This document shows, piece after piece, positions 18,822 through 28,720 of a stretch of DNA of 64,000 nt (position 1 is its first letter; each line of letters opens with the position of its first letter). Made by a program: the position numbers and the translations under genes. The stretch comes from Leptospira bourretii (GTDB lineage: Bacteria; Spirochaetota; Leptospiria; Leptospirales; Leptospiraceae). The notes below the pieces were generated by a model, which did no database searches, had not been told where the DNA came from, and saw nothing but the letters and a program-made list of their open reading frames with translations. The DNA is taken from the NCBI RefSeq assembly GCF_004770145.1, contig NZ_RQFW01000019.1, positions 62,001-126,000 on the forward strand, written 5' to 3'.

Positions 18822-20642
18822 TTAACCGACCTTTTGCGAGTGTGATTCTAACCTCAAAAGAGAAGTTTTTAATTCCAAACTTTGAGGTGTGTTCTTTACG
18901 CCTTGTTGCAATACTTTGATTGCTTTTGGTTTCGCATTTTCTTTCAAATAACATTGTGCAAGTAGGATACTTGCTTTGGCAAAACTATGGTCACTGGAGA
19001 GTGCCATCTTTAACGCTCGTTTTGCTTCCGAAATCATCCCCGCTTTGTAATACGCCCTTCCCATCATAAAATGAGAGGCAGCTGTATTATCACCCGAAGT
19101 TCTCAAATATTCTTCTAAATATCGAATTGCCTCTTTATATTTCCCATCTCGGTAATACATTTTTCCTAAAAACACCAATATCTCTTTTAAAGAAGAATCA
19201 ATACTAAAGGCCTTTAAGGCTTGTGCATATGCTTCTTCCATTTTCATTTTTGAATTGGATTGTTTCGCCAATTGGATGTAATGCGAAGCTTCTGGAATGG
19301 AATCCCCACAATAAAGGAAAAGAAAACTTAAGTCGTCTCCATTGGGAACGTCACCTTGATAGGCTCTAAATCTCTCCACAAAGGCTGCGGACAGTTTTTT
19401 TAAGTCAACCTTTCCTCTTCCTTCCATCACAAGTTTTTCTCGTTCATCATGTAACCAGGATTGGATTCTTTCGACACCAACCTCATCTTTTAAATGATTT
19501 CTTTGTTCACTGAATCCATCAGAGATCAAAAGTAAAAAATCTCCTGGCTCCAAACGGCCTTGTTTTTCTTCGTAATCAATTTTTCTGACTGGAAGAATCC
19601 CGAGAGGAACTCCTTTTGTATCATACTGAATAAAAGTGTCATCAGCTGCTTTGTAATGCAACATTCGTTGGTGGCCTGCGTTTACATAACCGAATGTATA
19701 ATCGCTAAAGATCCGAACCATAAAAGCTGTAAAATAGGTAGATTCTGGTAATTGTTCTCTTAGTTTTTCACCAAGTTCTTCCATTATTTCGGTGAGTCCA
19801 AGTCCTGCCATCACGGATCTGCGGAATTGGTGGTGGATGGCCATGGTAACTAGCGCCGCAGGAATTCCATGTCCAGATACATCAATGTTAATAGCTGTTA
19901 AAGAATGACCTTGTCGAACGATATCAACTAAATCACCACTGACTTCTGCCATCGGTTCATAGTGGCTTGCAAAATAAATTCCATTCCAAGCACTTAAGTC
20001 CTGAGGGAGGATTTGACTTTGGACATTTCGTCCCATTTTTAAATCCCATTCCAACTGATTCAGGATGGCAGCTTCTCTTGCTCTGGCTGTGACAAGTCCT
20101 TCAATGAGTCTGACCCCGTAAAGAGCTAGTGCCAGTTGAGATGTCAATGCTTCTAAAATTTCTAAATCATCGGTGATATAAAAATTTTCGCGTTCACTTT
20201 CCACCGCAAGTGTTCCAAGAATTTCTTCTTTTTGCATGATGGGAACACACATCACTGATTTTGTGGTTTCACCTTCATCAAAGAAGTGAGCCGAACGAGT
20301 GAGATCATTCACAAGAACAGGTTCTTTGGTTTCAAAAACTGCTCCCGAATAACCTTCTCCCATCACTAAATTTCTACGGGGAGGTTCGGTCTCTTTGACA
20401 AACTTGACAGGGACAAGATACTCTCCATCCCAGAGCCGGAGTGTCGTATTGTCCGACTCAAAAATTTCCTGACAGATCAGGATGACTTTCGAAAAGAGTT
20501 GGTCTTCTCTATCTAAATTAGCAAATTCTTTGGAAATGTAGAGAAGGATCGCAATTTTATCTTTATCTGTTAATCCTCCCACGACCTTGTTTTGTCCGCG
20601 GAAGTTGACGAGCATTCGTTTGGAAACTTTGAAATCAACCAT
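18822..20642 (-). CDS. GAF - SpoIIE/PP2C phosphatase - TPR signalling protein
   Basis: 606-aa soluble regulator. Residues about 30-185 form a GAF domain (QLFSKVILICQEIF to ALTSQLALALYG). After a helical linker comes a PP2C/SpoIIE serine-phosphatase domain with INIDVSGHGIPAALVTM, YVNAGHQRMLHY, LLISDGFSEQRN and GDDLSFLFL; the usual first-motif G-G-D-Y-x-D is changed to SGDLVDIV but keeps both aspartates. The last 150 residues are TPR repeats (KMYYRDGKYKEAIRYLEEYL, GRAYYKAGMISEAKRALKMAL). Directly upstream of amt by 10 bases and preceded by a large dyad that covers its start. It probably dephosphorylates an anti-anti-sigma-like partner, which is not in the window. Confidence 0.9.
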   Translation of the reverse strand: MVDFKVSKRMLVNFRGQNKVVGGLTDKDKIAILLYISKEFANLDREDQLFSKVILICQEIFESDNTTLRLWDGEYLVPVKFVKETEPPRRNLVMGEGYSGAVFETKEPVLVNDLTRSAHFFDEGETTKSVMCVPIMQKEEILGTLAVESERENFYITDDLEILEALTSQLALALYGVRLIEGLVTARAREAAILNQLEWDLKMGRNVQSQILPQDLSAWNGIYFASHYEPMAEVSGDLVDIVRQGHSLTAINIDVSGHGIPAALVTMAIHHQFRRSVMAGLGLTEIMEELGEKLREQLPESTYFTAFMVRIFSDYTFGYVNAGHQRMLHYKAADDTFIQYDTKGVPLGILPVRKIDYEEKQGRLEPGDFLLLISDGFSEQRNHLKDEVGVERIQSWLHDEREKLVMEGRGKVDLKKLSAAFVERFRAYQGDVPNGDDLSFLFLYCGDSIPEASHYIQLAKQSNSKMKMEEAYAQALKAFSIDSSLKEILVFLGKMYYRDGKYKEAIRYLEEYLRTSGDNTAASHFMMGRAYYKAGMISEAKRALKMALSSDHSFAKASILLAQCYLKENAKPKAIKVLQQGVKNTPQSLELKTSLLRLESHSQKVG

Positions 20643-20720
20643 ATAGGATACCTTTCTGATTTAGATGCAAGTATCGTACCGACAGTGCATCTCGCCTAAA
20701 GAAGTCAGAATATCCTATAT
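20641..20720 (-). promoter_or_regulatory. 80-base dyad in the leader of the GAF-PP2C gene
   Basis: Nested complementary arms: ATATAGGATA (20641-20650) with TATCCTATAT (20711-20720); TCTGA (20655-20659) with TCAGA (20705-20709); AGATGCA (20663-20669) with TGCATCT (20686-20692). The outer arm reaches into the ATG (20640-20642), and the ribosome-site AAGG of the gene falls in the only bulge between arms. As RNA it would fold into one long interrupted stem that could hide the start. Confidence 0.6.
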
Positions 20721-20813
20721 TTCTCTACAATATGTACCTAATTAGAACAAAAGGGAGAAGAAGTGTTTATGGAAACCAGCCATTTTGTGCAAGATTTAAG
20801 CAAATGGTGTTCT

Positions 20814-21821
20814 TCATTGGAACTGAATTTGGATTTGTGCAGAGGCTCGAGTCTCAGCCCCGTCTCTTTCCGGAACACCGAGGCCTGATCTTTGCACAGA
20901 AATCGAGTACAAATACCCAGGACCCAGCTCTCCAGGAAAAATGGAACCAGCAACTCCCAGAGAGGCAGTATAAAACCCTCTTAGGTTCGAATCCGCACGA
21001 AACTCTCTACCTAATCCAGATAAAATTTGGAATGATTCAATTTTCCCAATCGCTAAACCAATGTTACCTGCATACATCGTATGAACTGGATATTGAAGAG
21101 AATTTTTCCCACCATTGAGTGAAGTATAAGATTTTTCAAAAAAGGTTCGATTCCCCTCTACTTGGATATCAATCCATTCATTCAGTCGATAACCCAAACC
21201 CACTAACAACCGTTCAGGGAGACGTTCTTTTAGTTTTTCAGTTTCTAAGTATTTGTCAAATCGATAGGTTCCTGGTGATTCTAAAATGAACCCCAATCGA
21301 AAGTTACCATATTGAAATGCACTTGATACCGATACATTCCAAGAATAGGAACTATATCCACCCATGCGTCCCGAAACACCCGGACCCAAATGAAGGGCAA
21401 ATGATAAATACTCGTTCCATCTCCAGGTTACAAAACCTTGAAAGGCATAATTCGAATACCTTTCATCCGCCGGAAAAGATCTTAAAAAAATTGGTTTTCC
21501 CCGAAACCCAAATCCTATCGATTCCGAATATGAAAAATAAGTGGCACCAGAAAGATATAAGGGAGATGTTTTTGGATTCGCATAACTTACGTTTACTCCA
21601 CCGTCCACAAGATGTTTATTTTGAAATGAAAGAAAGGCAGAATTTCCGTAAACGGTTCCCATTGAATTTGGGCTAACTACCCCGGATGAAGATAATCCCA
21701 ACAAGTAGGCAGAAGGATAAGCTGATTCATAACCAGAAACTTGTGCGGAAATTGTTCCTAAAAAACAAGTGGAAAAAAAAAGAGCAATGACAGGGAAATA
21801 CCATTTTCTTTTGAAAATCAT
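20814..21821 (-). CDS. Probable outer-membrane beta-barrel protein
   Basis: 335 aa with a signal peptide ending TISAQ. The mature part alternates short polar turns with aromatic-rich strands (FSYSESIGFGFRGKP, YSSYSWNVSVSSAFQYGNFRLGF, GFYTASLGVAGSIF) and ends with a strand-like IQIQFQ. This is the pattern of a barrel of the FadL/OmpA-like size class, but no specific family is recognised. It lies on the same strand as the downstream GAF-PP2C and amt genes, with a 171-base gap that holds the dyad. Confidence 0.6.
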   Translation of the reverse strand: MIFKRKWYFPVIALFFSTCFLGTISAQVSGYESAYPSAYLLGLSSSGVVSPNSMGTVYGNSAFLSFQNKHLVDGGVNVSYANPKTSPLYLSGATYFSYSESIGFGFRGKPIFLRSFPADERYSNYAFQGFVTWRWNEYLSFALHLGPGVSGRMGGYSSYSWNVSVSSAFQYGNFRLGFILESPGTYRFDKYLETEKLKERLPERLLVGLGYRLNEWIDIQVEGNRTFFEKSYTSLNGGKNSLQYPVHTMYAGNIGLAIGKIESFQILSGLGREFRADSNLRGFYTASLGVAGSIFPGELGPGYLYSISVQRSGLGVPERDGAETRASAQIQIQFQ

Positions 21822-21868
21822 TTACTGCCATTACTCCAAAGATTTATTGGAAAGAAAAGGGATTTCTT

Positions 21869-22297
21869 ATGACAAAACCACTCTACAAACAATTTCGGTC
21901 CCCACAAGGTTGGTATTCCTTTCTATTCCCTGCGACTTGGGAACATATGGTGGTGGAAGAAATTCCTGCTTTTTTTCATCCCGATGGCGGAGGTGCTTTG
22001 CAAGTTTACGCCTTCGAATCAAAATTAGAAGATTTCAACGTTGACAAAGAATTAGAAAACTACTTAAAAATTCACGAAATCGATTATGATGCAGAAAACG
22101 TGGCAGTTTTTGAAAACAATGAAGGTTCTTCTATTCGCGCCTGCGAATTTTTAAAGGAGGATCGAGTATGGATGGTGTATATGGTTGCAAACCAATCTAG
22201 AATGCTTCTTGTTACCTACAATTCTGATGAAGAAGTGGGTGATGAACTTTTCCAACAGTTAACTAACATTATCAGTTCGGTACGGTTTTTGAATTAA
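21869..22297 (+). CDS. Hypothetical protein, 142 aa
   Basis: Small soluble protein without signal peptide or membrane segment. It begins with a 'GWYSFLFPATWEH' stretch like that seen in small proteins with a PsbP/Mog1-type or DUF-type sandwich fold, followed by HPDGGGALQVYAFE and a C-terminal amphipathic helix (DELFQQLTNIISSVRFLN). ATG at 21869 has AAAGGGA upstream. It faces away from the outer-membrane protein gene and precedes the AsmA-like gene by 82 bases. Function unknown. Confidence 0.6.
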   Translation: MTKPLYKQFRSPQGWYSFLFPATWEHMVVEEIPAFFHPDGGGALQVYAFESKLEDFNVDKELENYLKIHEIDYDAENVAVFENNEGSSIRACEFLKEDRVWMVYMVANQSRMLLVTYNSDEEVGDELFQQLTNIISSVRFLN

Positions 22298-22379
22298 TTT
22301 CTTTCCCTTTTTTACTTTACAGAAATAAAATTTATCTTAGTCTCTATTCCACTCGTTAGTGTCGGAATTAGGAGACCAT

Positions 22380-23828
22380 ATGAAAAAAATAGGGTACGGA
22401 ATTGGAGCAGCCATTGCAACAATTCTCCTCATCGTAATCATCGCGTTAGTTTTTGCTGGTAGTTTGATCAATCCCAGTTTTTTAGTCAAACAGATCGAAT
22501 CATCCATCAATGTACGAGCCCATGTCGAATCAGTCAACATCAGTCTATTCAATGTCCTCTCTGGAATTGAAATTGAAGGGATCATCCTTGCCCCAAGAGA
22601 TGAAGTAGCCAATAAAGGCATCCCACTGGACGAAAGAAAGTCAAAACCAAAAGGTCTCATCCAATTGGGAAAAGCAGATGTTAAAATATCTTTTTTAGCA
22701 CTTCTCACAAAAACCTTGAAGGTAAACAAAATCCTACTCAAACAACCAGAAATCTCTCTTACGATGAATGAAGATGGTGGAAATAATTTAACATCTCTTT
22801 TTAAAACACCTAAAATCGTAGATGGTGAAAAGAATCCAGCGCTTTCTCCAGAAGCTTTAGCGGAGAAAAAAAAAGAAGCTGAGGAAGAAGCAAAAGAAAA
22901 AGCAAGTGCCCCACCTTCAGGACCTTTTTCCATTAAGGACATACCGATTGCCATTAAGATGGGACTTGTGGGGATCCAAGAGGGAAATATCCAAGTCAAT
23001 ATGAGAAAAACTGGCCAACAGATTTTGGTTCAAAAATTAGATTTAGAGTTAAAAGACATTGATATTGATGGAAGTGATTTGAATTCGCATAACAATGTAA
23101 ATGTGAATTTTGATGCTGATGTCACAATCATTGGTAGAAACAAAAAAGAAGCTGCCAAGTTTTTATTGGAAACAGAAGGAAAGGTAACTCCTTTTGTGGT
23201 CAAAACTGGACTTGTGAATCCTAAAGTAAATTATGAAGTTACCATGAAAGAAGACTCTTTTGTTTCCGGATTTGCTGCTTTCGATGCAATTGCAGGGGAA
23301 CTTCCAGCGTTAAACCAAGCCGGTTTGAAACTAGATAAACTCAAAGAAAAAGCGGAACTAAAAAAAGACGTATCCTTTCATATAGAATATAGCAATGGAA
23401 AGGTAACCTTTCTAGATGAACCAACATTTCCAACTAAAAACTATGACTTACAAATCACCAAAGGGTCTTATATAGTTACCACAACCAATTACCACGAAAT
23501 GAAAATGGGTATGCTCTATGATGAAGATGAATCCAAAAAATCTCTCGCATCAGTGGATGAAAAAATCAAACAAGCCACGAAAGGACAAGGCGATCCGAAA
23601 GCCCTTCGCAATAAAATAGTTGGGAACTTGGTGAAAGACGAAAGGCTTTTTATTCCTTTTCGAACCTATGGAGACATACGGAATCCAAATGTAGAACTTG
23701 GTGTGGGTCTAGGTACCATCACCGATCTAATCGGGGGTGCTGTCAAAGAAGTCATCAAAGGGAAAGCTGGTGATGCATTGAAAAAAATTCCGGGTGCAGG
23801 AAATGCTCTGAAAGGATTGGGATTTTAA
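22380..23828 (+). CDS. AsmA-like envelope protein
   Basis: 482 aa from the ATG at 22380, which has AGGAG seven bases upstream; an in-frame start at 22359 lacks such a site. One N-terminal membrane anchor (IGAAIATILLIVIIALVFAGSLI) is followed by a large periplasmic part beginning with the AsmA/DUF748 style VKQIESSINVRAHVESVNISLFNVLSGIEIEG. A Lys/Glu/Ala-rich linker (EKKKEAEEEAKEKASAPPSG) separates two parts. AsmA-like proteins take part in lipid transport or outer-membrane assembly in Gram-negative bacteria; the exact role here is inference. A bidirectional terminator follows. Confidence 0.7.
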   Translation: MKKIGYGIGAAIATILLIVIIALVFAGSLINPSFLVKQIESSINVRAHVESVNISLFNVLSGIEIEGIILAPRDEVANKGIPLDERKSKPKGLIQLGKADVKISFLALLTKTLKVNKILLKQPEISLTMNEDGGNNLTSLFKTPKIVDGEKNPALSPEALAEKKKEAEEEAKEKASAPPSGPFSIKDIPIAIKMGLVGIQEGNIQVNMRKTGQQILVQKLDLELKDIDIDGSDLNSHNNVNVNFDADVTIIGRNKKEAAKFLLETEGKVTPFVVKTGLVNPKVNYEVTMKEDSFVSGFAAFDAIAGELPALNQAGLKLDKLKEKAELKKDVSFHIEYSNGKVTFLDEPTFPTKNYDLQITKGSYIVTTTNYHEMKMGMLYDEDESKKSLASVDEKIKQATKGQGDPKALRNKIVGNLVKDERLFIPFRTYGDIRNPNVELGVGLGTITDLIGGAVKEVIKGKAGDALKKIPGAGNALKGLGF

Positions 23829-23863
23829 ATCGAATCAACATCCCTTTACTTTTCTCTATGTAT

Positions 23864-23896
23864 AAAAAAAGGGACTAAATTTTTAGTCCCTTTTTT
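23864..23896. terminator. Bidirectional intrinsic terminator
   Basis: GGGACTAAA (23871-23879) pairs with TTTAGTCCC (23882-23890), flanked by A7 on the left and T6 on the right. It therefore reads as a terminator in both directions, serving the convergent AsmA-like gene and typA. Confidence 0.88.
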
Positions 23897-23935
23897 GTTT
23901 GGTTTTAGAAATCAGTTAGAGTTTTTAACTTCTAC

Positions 23936-25744
23936 TTATCTCCCACCACCAGATCTTTTTCTCATACTGGCATCCAAAACTTTTTTACGAAGGCGTAAAC
24001 TTTGCGGAGTCACTTCCAAAAGTTCATCATCATCTAAAAATTCAATGGATTGTTCCAAGGTGAGTTTCTTCGGTGGAACAAGACGAATTGCTTCATCTGA
24101 TCCAGAAGCACGAACGTTGGTGAGTTTTTTCTCACGAACAGGGTTTACTTCCAAGTCGGAATCTCTACTGTTCATCCCAAGAATCATCCCAGGATATACC
24201 GCTACTTGTGGTTCAATGAAAAGATCCCCACGTTCTTGCACTTTCCATAATGCGTAAGCAGTGGATTCCCCTGAGTCCATAGAAATAAGAGCACCGTTTT
24301 TACGACCAGGAATTTCACCTTTGTATTTATCAAAACGTAGGAAACGGCTAGACATTACCCCTTCCCCACGAGTTTCAGAAATAAAATGACCTCTAAATCC
24401 TATGAGTCCTCTTGTCGGAATGGTGTATTCCACACGAGTGATTCCAGAAGTATGAGCATCCATTCCTGTTAATTCCCCTTTACGGCGGTTTAGCTCTTGG
24501 ATACATGCGCCCGAGTATTGGTCAGGAAGGTCCATTACGAGTGTTTCGTAAGGTTCAATCTTTTCCCCAAGTTCGTTTTGTTTGATGATTACTTCTGGGC
24601 GTGATACTTGGAGTTCATATCCTTCCCGTCTCATGTTTTCAATGAGGATGGATAAGTGAAGTTCTCCACGTCCTAAAATTTTAAAACGATCTTTATCTTC
24701 TGTTTCTTCTAAACGAAGTGCCACGTTGGTTTCAAGTTCGCGGTCAAGGCGTTCGCGAAGGTTTCTTGTGGTAACAAACTTTCCTTCTTTTCCAGCAAAC
24801 GGAGAGTTGTTGACCATAAAGAACATGGAAACGGTTGGTTCTTCTACTTGGATGGCAGGAAGTGGAAGTGGATTTCCTAAATCACAAACAGTATCTCCAA
24901 TGAACACATCTGGAATCCCAGCCATGGCAACGATATCTCCAGAACCTGCCTCATCAATTTCGTAACGAGTGAGTCCTTCATAACCGTAAAGTTTTGTAAT
25001 TTTATAGTTAGCAGTGGTTCCATTTGTTTTTGCAAGTGTTACATCAGCGCCTTTTTTCATGGTTCCTTGGTAGATTTTACCAATGGCAATACGACCTACG
25101 TATTCATTATAATCAAGAGCTGTGACTTGGAATTGGAGGGCTTTGTCACTTTCGTTTTTAACAGCAGGCACATGTGCCAAAACTTTATCCAGAAGTGGTT
25201 CAATGTTAGAACCAGGAACTTCCGAAAGTTGGTTTACGGCCCAACCTTGTTTGGCCGAAGCATAAATAATTGGAAAGTCTAACTGTTCTTCGGTGGCACC
25301 GAGATCACTAAACAAATCAAATACTTTGTCTACTGAAAATCCTGGTCTTGCGCCTTCCCGGTCTACTTTGTTCACAACCACAATTGGTTTATGGCCGAGT
25401 TGGAGTGATTTACCCAAAACAAATCTTGTTTGTGGCATCGGACCGTCGAATGCATCAACAAGTAATAGTGTACAGTCTGTCATGGACAGAACTCGTTCCA
25501 CTTCCCCTCCAAAGTCAGCGTGACCCGGGGTGTCTACGATATTAATGCGAGTGCCTTTGTATTTTACCGAAGTGTTCTTGGCAAGGATGGTAATCCCTTT
25601 TTCTTGTTCCAAAGTGTTGGAATCCATGATTCTTTCTCGGTCTTCTTTTGCGGTTACGGCGCCCGTATGGCGAAGGATACAATCTGTTAGTGTCGTCTTA
25701 CCGTGGTCGACGTGTGCGATGATGGCGATGTTGCGAATTTCCAT
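23936..25744 (-). CDS. typA: Translational GTPase TypA/BipA
   Basis: Ribosome-associated GTPase of the EF-G/LepA family, involved in stress adaptation and 50S assembly. I chose the ATG at 25744 ([21 protein letters not shown], 602 aa), the usual family start; a longer frame to 25813 adds an unrelated leader. G motifs: [43 protein letters not shown]. The family's C-terminal [17 protein letters not shown] is present. It is divergent from rplU across 118 bases. Confidence 0.96.
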   Translation of the reverse strand: MEIRNIAIIAHVDHGKTTLTDCILRHTGAVTAKEDRERIMDSNTLEQEKGITILAKNTSVKYKGTRINIVDTPGHADFGGEVERVLSMTDCTLLLVDAFDGPMPQTRFVLGKSLQLGHKPIVVVNKVDREGARPGFSVDKVFDLFSDLGATEEQLDFPIIYASAKQGWAVNQLSEVPGSNIEPLLDKVLAHVPAVKNESDKALQFQVTALDYNEYVGRIAIGKIYQGTMKKGADVTLAKTNGTTANYKITKLYGYEGLTRYEIDEAGSGDIVAMAGIPDVFIGDTVCDLGNPLPLPAIQVEEPTVSMFFMVNNSPFAGKEGKFVTTRNLRERLDRELETNVALRLEETEDKDRFKILGRGELHLSILIENMRREGYELQVSRPEVIIKQNELGEKIEPYETLVMDLPDQYSGACIQELNRRKGELTGMDAHTSGITRVEYTIPTRGLIGFRGHFISETRGEGVMSSRFLRFDKYKGEIPGRKNGALISMDSGESTAYALWKVQERGDLFIEPQVAVYPGMILGMNSRDSDLEVNPVREKKLTNVRASGSDEAIRLVPPKKLTLEQSIEFLDDDELLEVTPQSLRLRKKVLDASMRKRSGGGR

Positions 25745-25862
25745 TGTTTTTACCAGAAATTCTAATCCAGTTAGGCTGTAAATGGGGATTTCAGTTTGAC
25801 AAGAGGTGCCCATCAGAAATCCTGGTAAGAACTACATTCGAGAAAGAGATTAGGATAGTTAT

Positions 25863-26171
25863 ATGTTCGCCATCATTGAACTTGGAGCCAAACAATTTAA
25901 AGTGTCTCCTGACCAGGTATTCGTCGCAGAAAAAACAGGAAACTCGGTTGGAAGCACAGTAGAAACGAAAGTCCTACTCCTTTCCGATAACAACAAAGTC
26001 AACATTGGATCGCCAGCGCTTTCCGGTGCCAAAGTGACTTTGAAAGTATTAGAAGACTGCAAGGGTGAAAAAATCCACGGCTTTAAATACAAAAAGAGAA
26101 AAAACTACAAGAAGTCTTGGGGTCATAGACAACAACTCCAAAAACTCCAAGTAGTATCCATCAACGGATAA
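25863..26171 (+). CDS. rplU: 50S ribosomal protein L21
   Basis: 102 aa, binds 23S rRNA. MFAIIELGAKQFKVSPDQVF at the start and GEKIHGFKYKKRKNYKKSWGHRQ near the end are typical L21. First gene of rplU-prp-rpmA. Confidence 0.97.
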   Translation: MFAIIELGAKQFKVSPDQVFVAEKTGNSVGSTVETKVLLLSDNNKVNIGSPALSGAKVTLKVLEDCKGEKIHGFKYKKRKNYKKSWGHRQQLQKLQVVSING

Positions 26172-26501
26172 TTGATTTATAGTATAATTTTTAAAGATTT
26201 AGGAGGGCAAATCGCAGGAATCCAACTGGAAGGACATTCTCCCAAGGACTTAGGTTCGAAAGGCGAAAACCTTTTGTGTGCAGGAGTCTCCACTCTGGTT
26301 CAGAGTGCTCACTCGTATTTGGCATCACAAGACAGTTTGGAATCGGAAGAAAAACGAGACGGGTATTTAAGCTTTTTAATCAAAAAAGACCAAAGAGTTG
26401 GCTACCAAAGCCTACTTTCCATGGTCGAGTTTGGATTAAAATCTTTAGAAAGGTCTCATTCCCAAGCGATTTCCATCCAAGACGAAATAATAAAGGGGTA
26501 A
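26172..26501 (+). CDS. prp: Ribosomal-processing cysteine protease Prp
   Basis: 109 aa. A TTG start directly follows the rplU stop (TAATTG), implying translational coupling. The active-site features of Prp are both present: His in LEGHSPKDLGSKG and Cys in ENLLCAGVSTLVQS. In Firmicutes Prp removes an N-terminal extension from L27; the L27 encoded 3 bases downstream has no such extension, so the substrate here is unclear. Position between rplU and rpmA is the classic one. Confidence 0.88.
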   Translation: MIYSIIFKDLGGQIAGIQLEGHSPKDLGSKGENLLCAGVSTLVQSAHSYLASQDSLESEEKRDGYLSFLIKKDQRVGYQSLLSMVEFGLKSLERSHSQAISIQDEIIKG

Positions 26502-26504
26502 ACA

Positions 26505-26762
26505 ATGGCTACAAAGAAAGGTGGTGGATCCACAAAGAACGGTCGTGATTCGGTATCGAAAAGACTTGGTGTAAAAGTTTACGGTGGACAATTTGCTATT
26601 GCTGGTAATATCATTGTTCGCCAAAGAGGAACTGAATACAAACCGGGAAAAAACGTAGGGATTGGTCGTGACCATACTCTTTACGCACTTGTTGACGGTG
26701 TAGTGACTTTCGAACACGTAACTAGAGAAAGACAACAAATCTCCGTTTACCCGAAAGTGTAA
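26505..26762 (+). CDS. rpmA: 50S ribosomal protein L27
   Basis: 85 aa. It begins [20 protein letters not shown], which corresponds to the mature N-terminus of L27; the codon two places upstream in frame is TAA, so no cleavable extension can be encoded. Followed at once by two stem-loops acting as terminator. Confidence 0.97.
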   Translation: MATKKGGGSTKNGRDSVSKRLGVKVYGGQFAIAGNIIVRQRGTEYKPGKNVGIGRDHTLYALVDGVVTFEHVTRERQQISVYPKV

Positions 26763-26763
26763 T

Positions 26764-26824
26764 CCTCTCATACATTTGAGAGGCAAAACCCGTTTTAGGA
26801 TCTCCCTTAAACGGGTTTTTTTTT
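26764..26824 (+). terminator. Tandem stem-loop terminator after rpmA
   Basis: A first hairpin CCTCTCA/TGAGAGG (26764-26783) is followed by AAAACCCGTTT (26785-26795) pairing with AAACGGGTTTT (26809-26819) and a run of nine T. The second is a strong intrinsic terminator that separates the ribosomal operon from obgE. Confidence 0.9.
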
Positions 26825-26838
26825 GACCAAAGGATTAT

Positions 26839-27864
26839 ATGAGCGGATTTATCGACGAAGTACCCATTCAAATTCGAGCCGGACACGGAGGGGCAGGTTC
26901 TGTCCATTTCCATAAAGAGAAATTTGTGGAATTTGGTGGTCCGGATGGGGGTGACGGAGGCAAAGGGGGCGATGTGATCTTTGTTGCCGAAGGTCGGATG
27001 ATGACTTTAGAAAACTACCTCCCCGACCGAATGTACGCAGCCCAAAACGGAGAACCAGGGCTTGGTCAAAACCGAAATGGTAAAAACGGCGAAGACTTAA
27101 TCCTCAAAGTTCCTGTAGGAACTCAGATTATTGATTCTGTGACAATGGAACTTATTTATGATTTTAACCACGACGGTGAAAGTTTTACCATTGCGACCGG
27201 CGGACGTGGTGGTAAAGGAAATACATTTTTTAAAACATCTGTCCAACAAGCTCCTAGATACAGCCAACCCGGAGAGGAAGGTGGCGAGTTTTCCTTAATT
27301 TTAGAATTAAAGTTACTGGCAGATATTGGTATCGTTGGTCTACCGAATGCCGGTAAGTCAACCCTACTCGCAAAAATCACCCACGCTCATCCTAAAATTG
27401 CTGGCTATGCCTTCACTACCCTTTCACCTAATCTCGGTGTGGTGCATAGACATGAAGATTTGTTTCGTTACACTGTTGCAGATATTCCGGGAATCATCGA
27501 AGGAGCTTCTCGTGGTGTGGGACTTGGAATTAGTTTTCTCAAACACATTGAACGTGTCCAAGGGATTTTGTTTTTATTTGATGGTGGAAATCTACAATTA
27601 GAAGAAGAATTAGAAATGTTACGAAGTGAACTTGGAAATTATAACCAATCTCTTTTAAACAAAAAATATCTTCTTGTTATTAACAAAATGGACATTTGGG
27701 ATAACGATCCCACATTCACTGCAGAAATCCAAAAAAACTATTCAAATTTAGGAGAAATCATTTGTATTTCTGCTGATAAAGAACTGAATCTGGATTACCT
27801 ACTCGAACGAATAGACAAAGTATTTTTTGAAGACAAATCGAAGATAGTTTATGGAAACACGTAA
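26839..27864 (+). CDS. obgE: Obg-family GTPase
   Basis: Essential GTPase in 50S assembly and stress control. 341 aa: glycine-rich Obg fold ([34 protein letters not shown]), then the G domain with [30 protein letters not shown] and NKMD. It lacks the C-terminal OCT domain of B. subtilis Obg. Overlaps proB by 14 bases. Confidence 0.95.
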   Translation: MSGFIDEVPIQIRAGHGGAGSVHFHKEKFVEFGGPDGGDGGKGGDVIFVAEGRMMTLENYLPDRMYAAQNGEPGLGQNRNGKNGEDLILKVPVGTQIIDSVTMELIYDFNHDGESFTIATGGRGGKGNTFFKTSVQQAPRYSQPGEEGGEFSLILELKLLADIGIVGLPNAGKSTLLAKITHAHPKIAGYAFTTLSPNLGVVHRHEDLFRYTVADIPGIIEGASRGVGLGISFLKHIERVQGILFLFDGGNLQLEEELEMLRSELGNYNQSLLNKKYLLVINKMDIWDNDPTFTAEIQKNYSNLGEIICISADKELNLDYLLERIDKVFFEDKSKIVYGNT

Positions 27865-28717
27865 GGATTTTTTAAACTCCATCCAAAAATCAAAACTCAT
27901 TGTGATTAAAATCGGAAGTGCTCGTGTTTCCGGTGAAGAATCTAAAATTAATGATTTTTTGTATGACCTTGTGGGAGACATTCGTTCTCTTCGTGACCAA
28001 GGAAAGGAAGTGATCCTTGTTTCTTCTGGTGCTATTGCCCAAGGAAAAAAACTTCTAGTGGACCAAAGTGGTCCTGTTTCTTTACCCAATGGGAAAACCT
28101 CTCTCGCCGAAAAACAGGCATTTGCTGCCATGGGCCAAAACAAACTCCTCAATCTTTACGAAAGTTTTTTTAGTCGGGTGAATGTTCCGATAGCGCAAAT
28201 TCTATTTGGACGAAAGGATTTGAATGAAGAAAAAAGTTTTACAAATCTCAAACAAACCTTCCGCCAACTTCTAGATTGGGGAATTCTTCCCATCGTGAAC
28301 GAAAATGATTCCGTATCCACAGAAGAAATCAATTTAGGAGATAACGATATCCTTTCTGCGATTGTTGCCTCCATTGTGGGAGCGGATCTTCTTCTCATCC
28401 TCACTGGAGTCGATGGATTTTTGAAAGAGAATTCGAAAATTGATTTATTCACGGAAATTACTAAAGATACCGAGAGCCTGGCAACGGGACCTTCGGGCCC
28501 AGGGACTGGGGGAATGTTCACAAAAATTAATGCCGCTAAACTTTTGTTACCTTATGGAATCAAAACGGGGATTGTGAATGGAGAAAAAAAACATGCCATT
28601 TCACAGTTTTTTGAAACGGAAAACTTTGGGACTTTGGTCGCCAATCGTTCATTAGCCCATCGTGTGCCCAGTGCTTCTGAAATCCAAACGCATTTTTTTT
28701 CCTTCCAGGCGGAGTAA
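27851..28717 (+). CDS. proB: Glutamate 5-kinase (without PUA domain)
   Basis: First enzyme of proline synthesis, phosphorylating glutamate. 288 aa, only the amino-acid-kinase domain; the C-terminal PUA domain of the E. coli enzyme is missing, as in many bacteria. Motifs: [45 protein letters not shown]. The 14-base overlap with obgE and the 3-base gap to proA place it in a tight operon. Confidence 0.94.
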   Translation: METRKDFLNSIQKSKLIVIKIGSARVSGEESKINDFLYDLVGDIRSLRDQGKEVILVSSGAIAQGKKLLVDQSGPVSLPNGKTSLAEKQAFAAMGQNKLLNLYESFFSRVNVPIAQILFGRKDLNEEKSFTNLKQTFRQLLDWGILPIVNENDSVSTEEINLGDNDILSAIVASIVGADLLLILTGVDGFLKENSKIDLFTEITKDTESLATGPSGPGTGGMFTKINAAKLLLPYGIKTGIVNGEKKHAISQFFETENFGTLVANRSLAHRVPSASEIQTHFFSFQAE

Positions 28718-28720
28718 ACT

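Noticed and set aside
20732..21118. Open frame of 128 codons on plus opposite the outer-membrane protein gene
   Set aside because: It is the antisense of a signal-peptide-bearing barrel gene, lacks a ribosome site and has no recognisable protein features.
25796..25801. TTGACA upstream of rplU as a -35 element
   Set aside because: No acceptable -10 hexamer was found 15-19 bases downstream, so I did not list it as a promoter.
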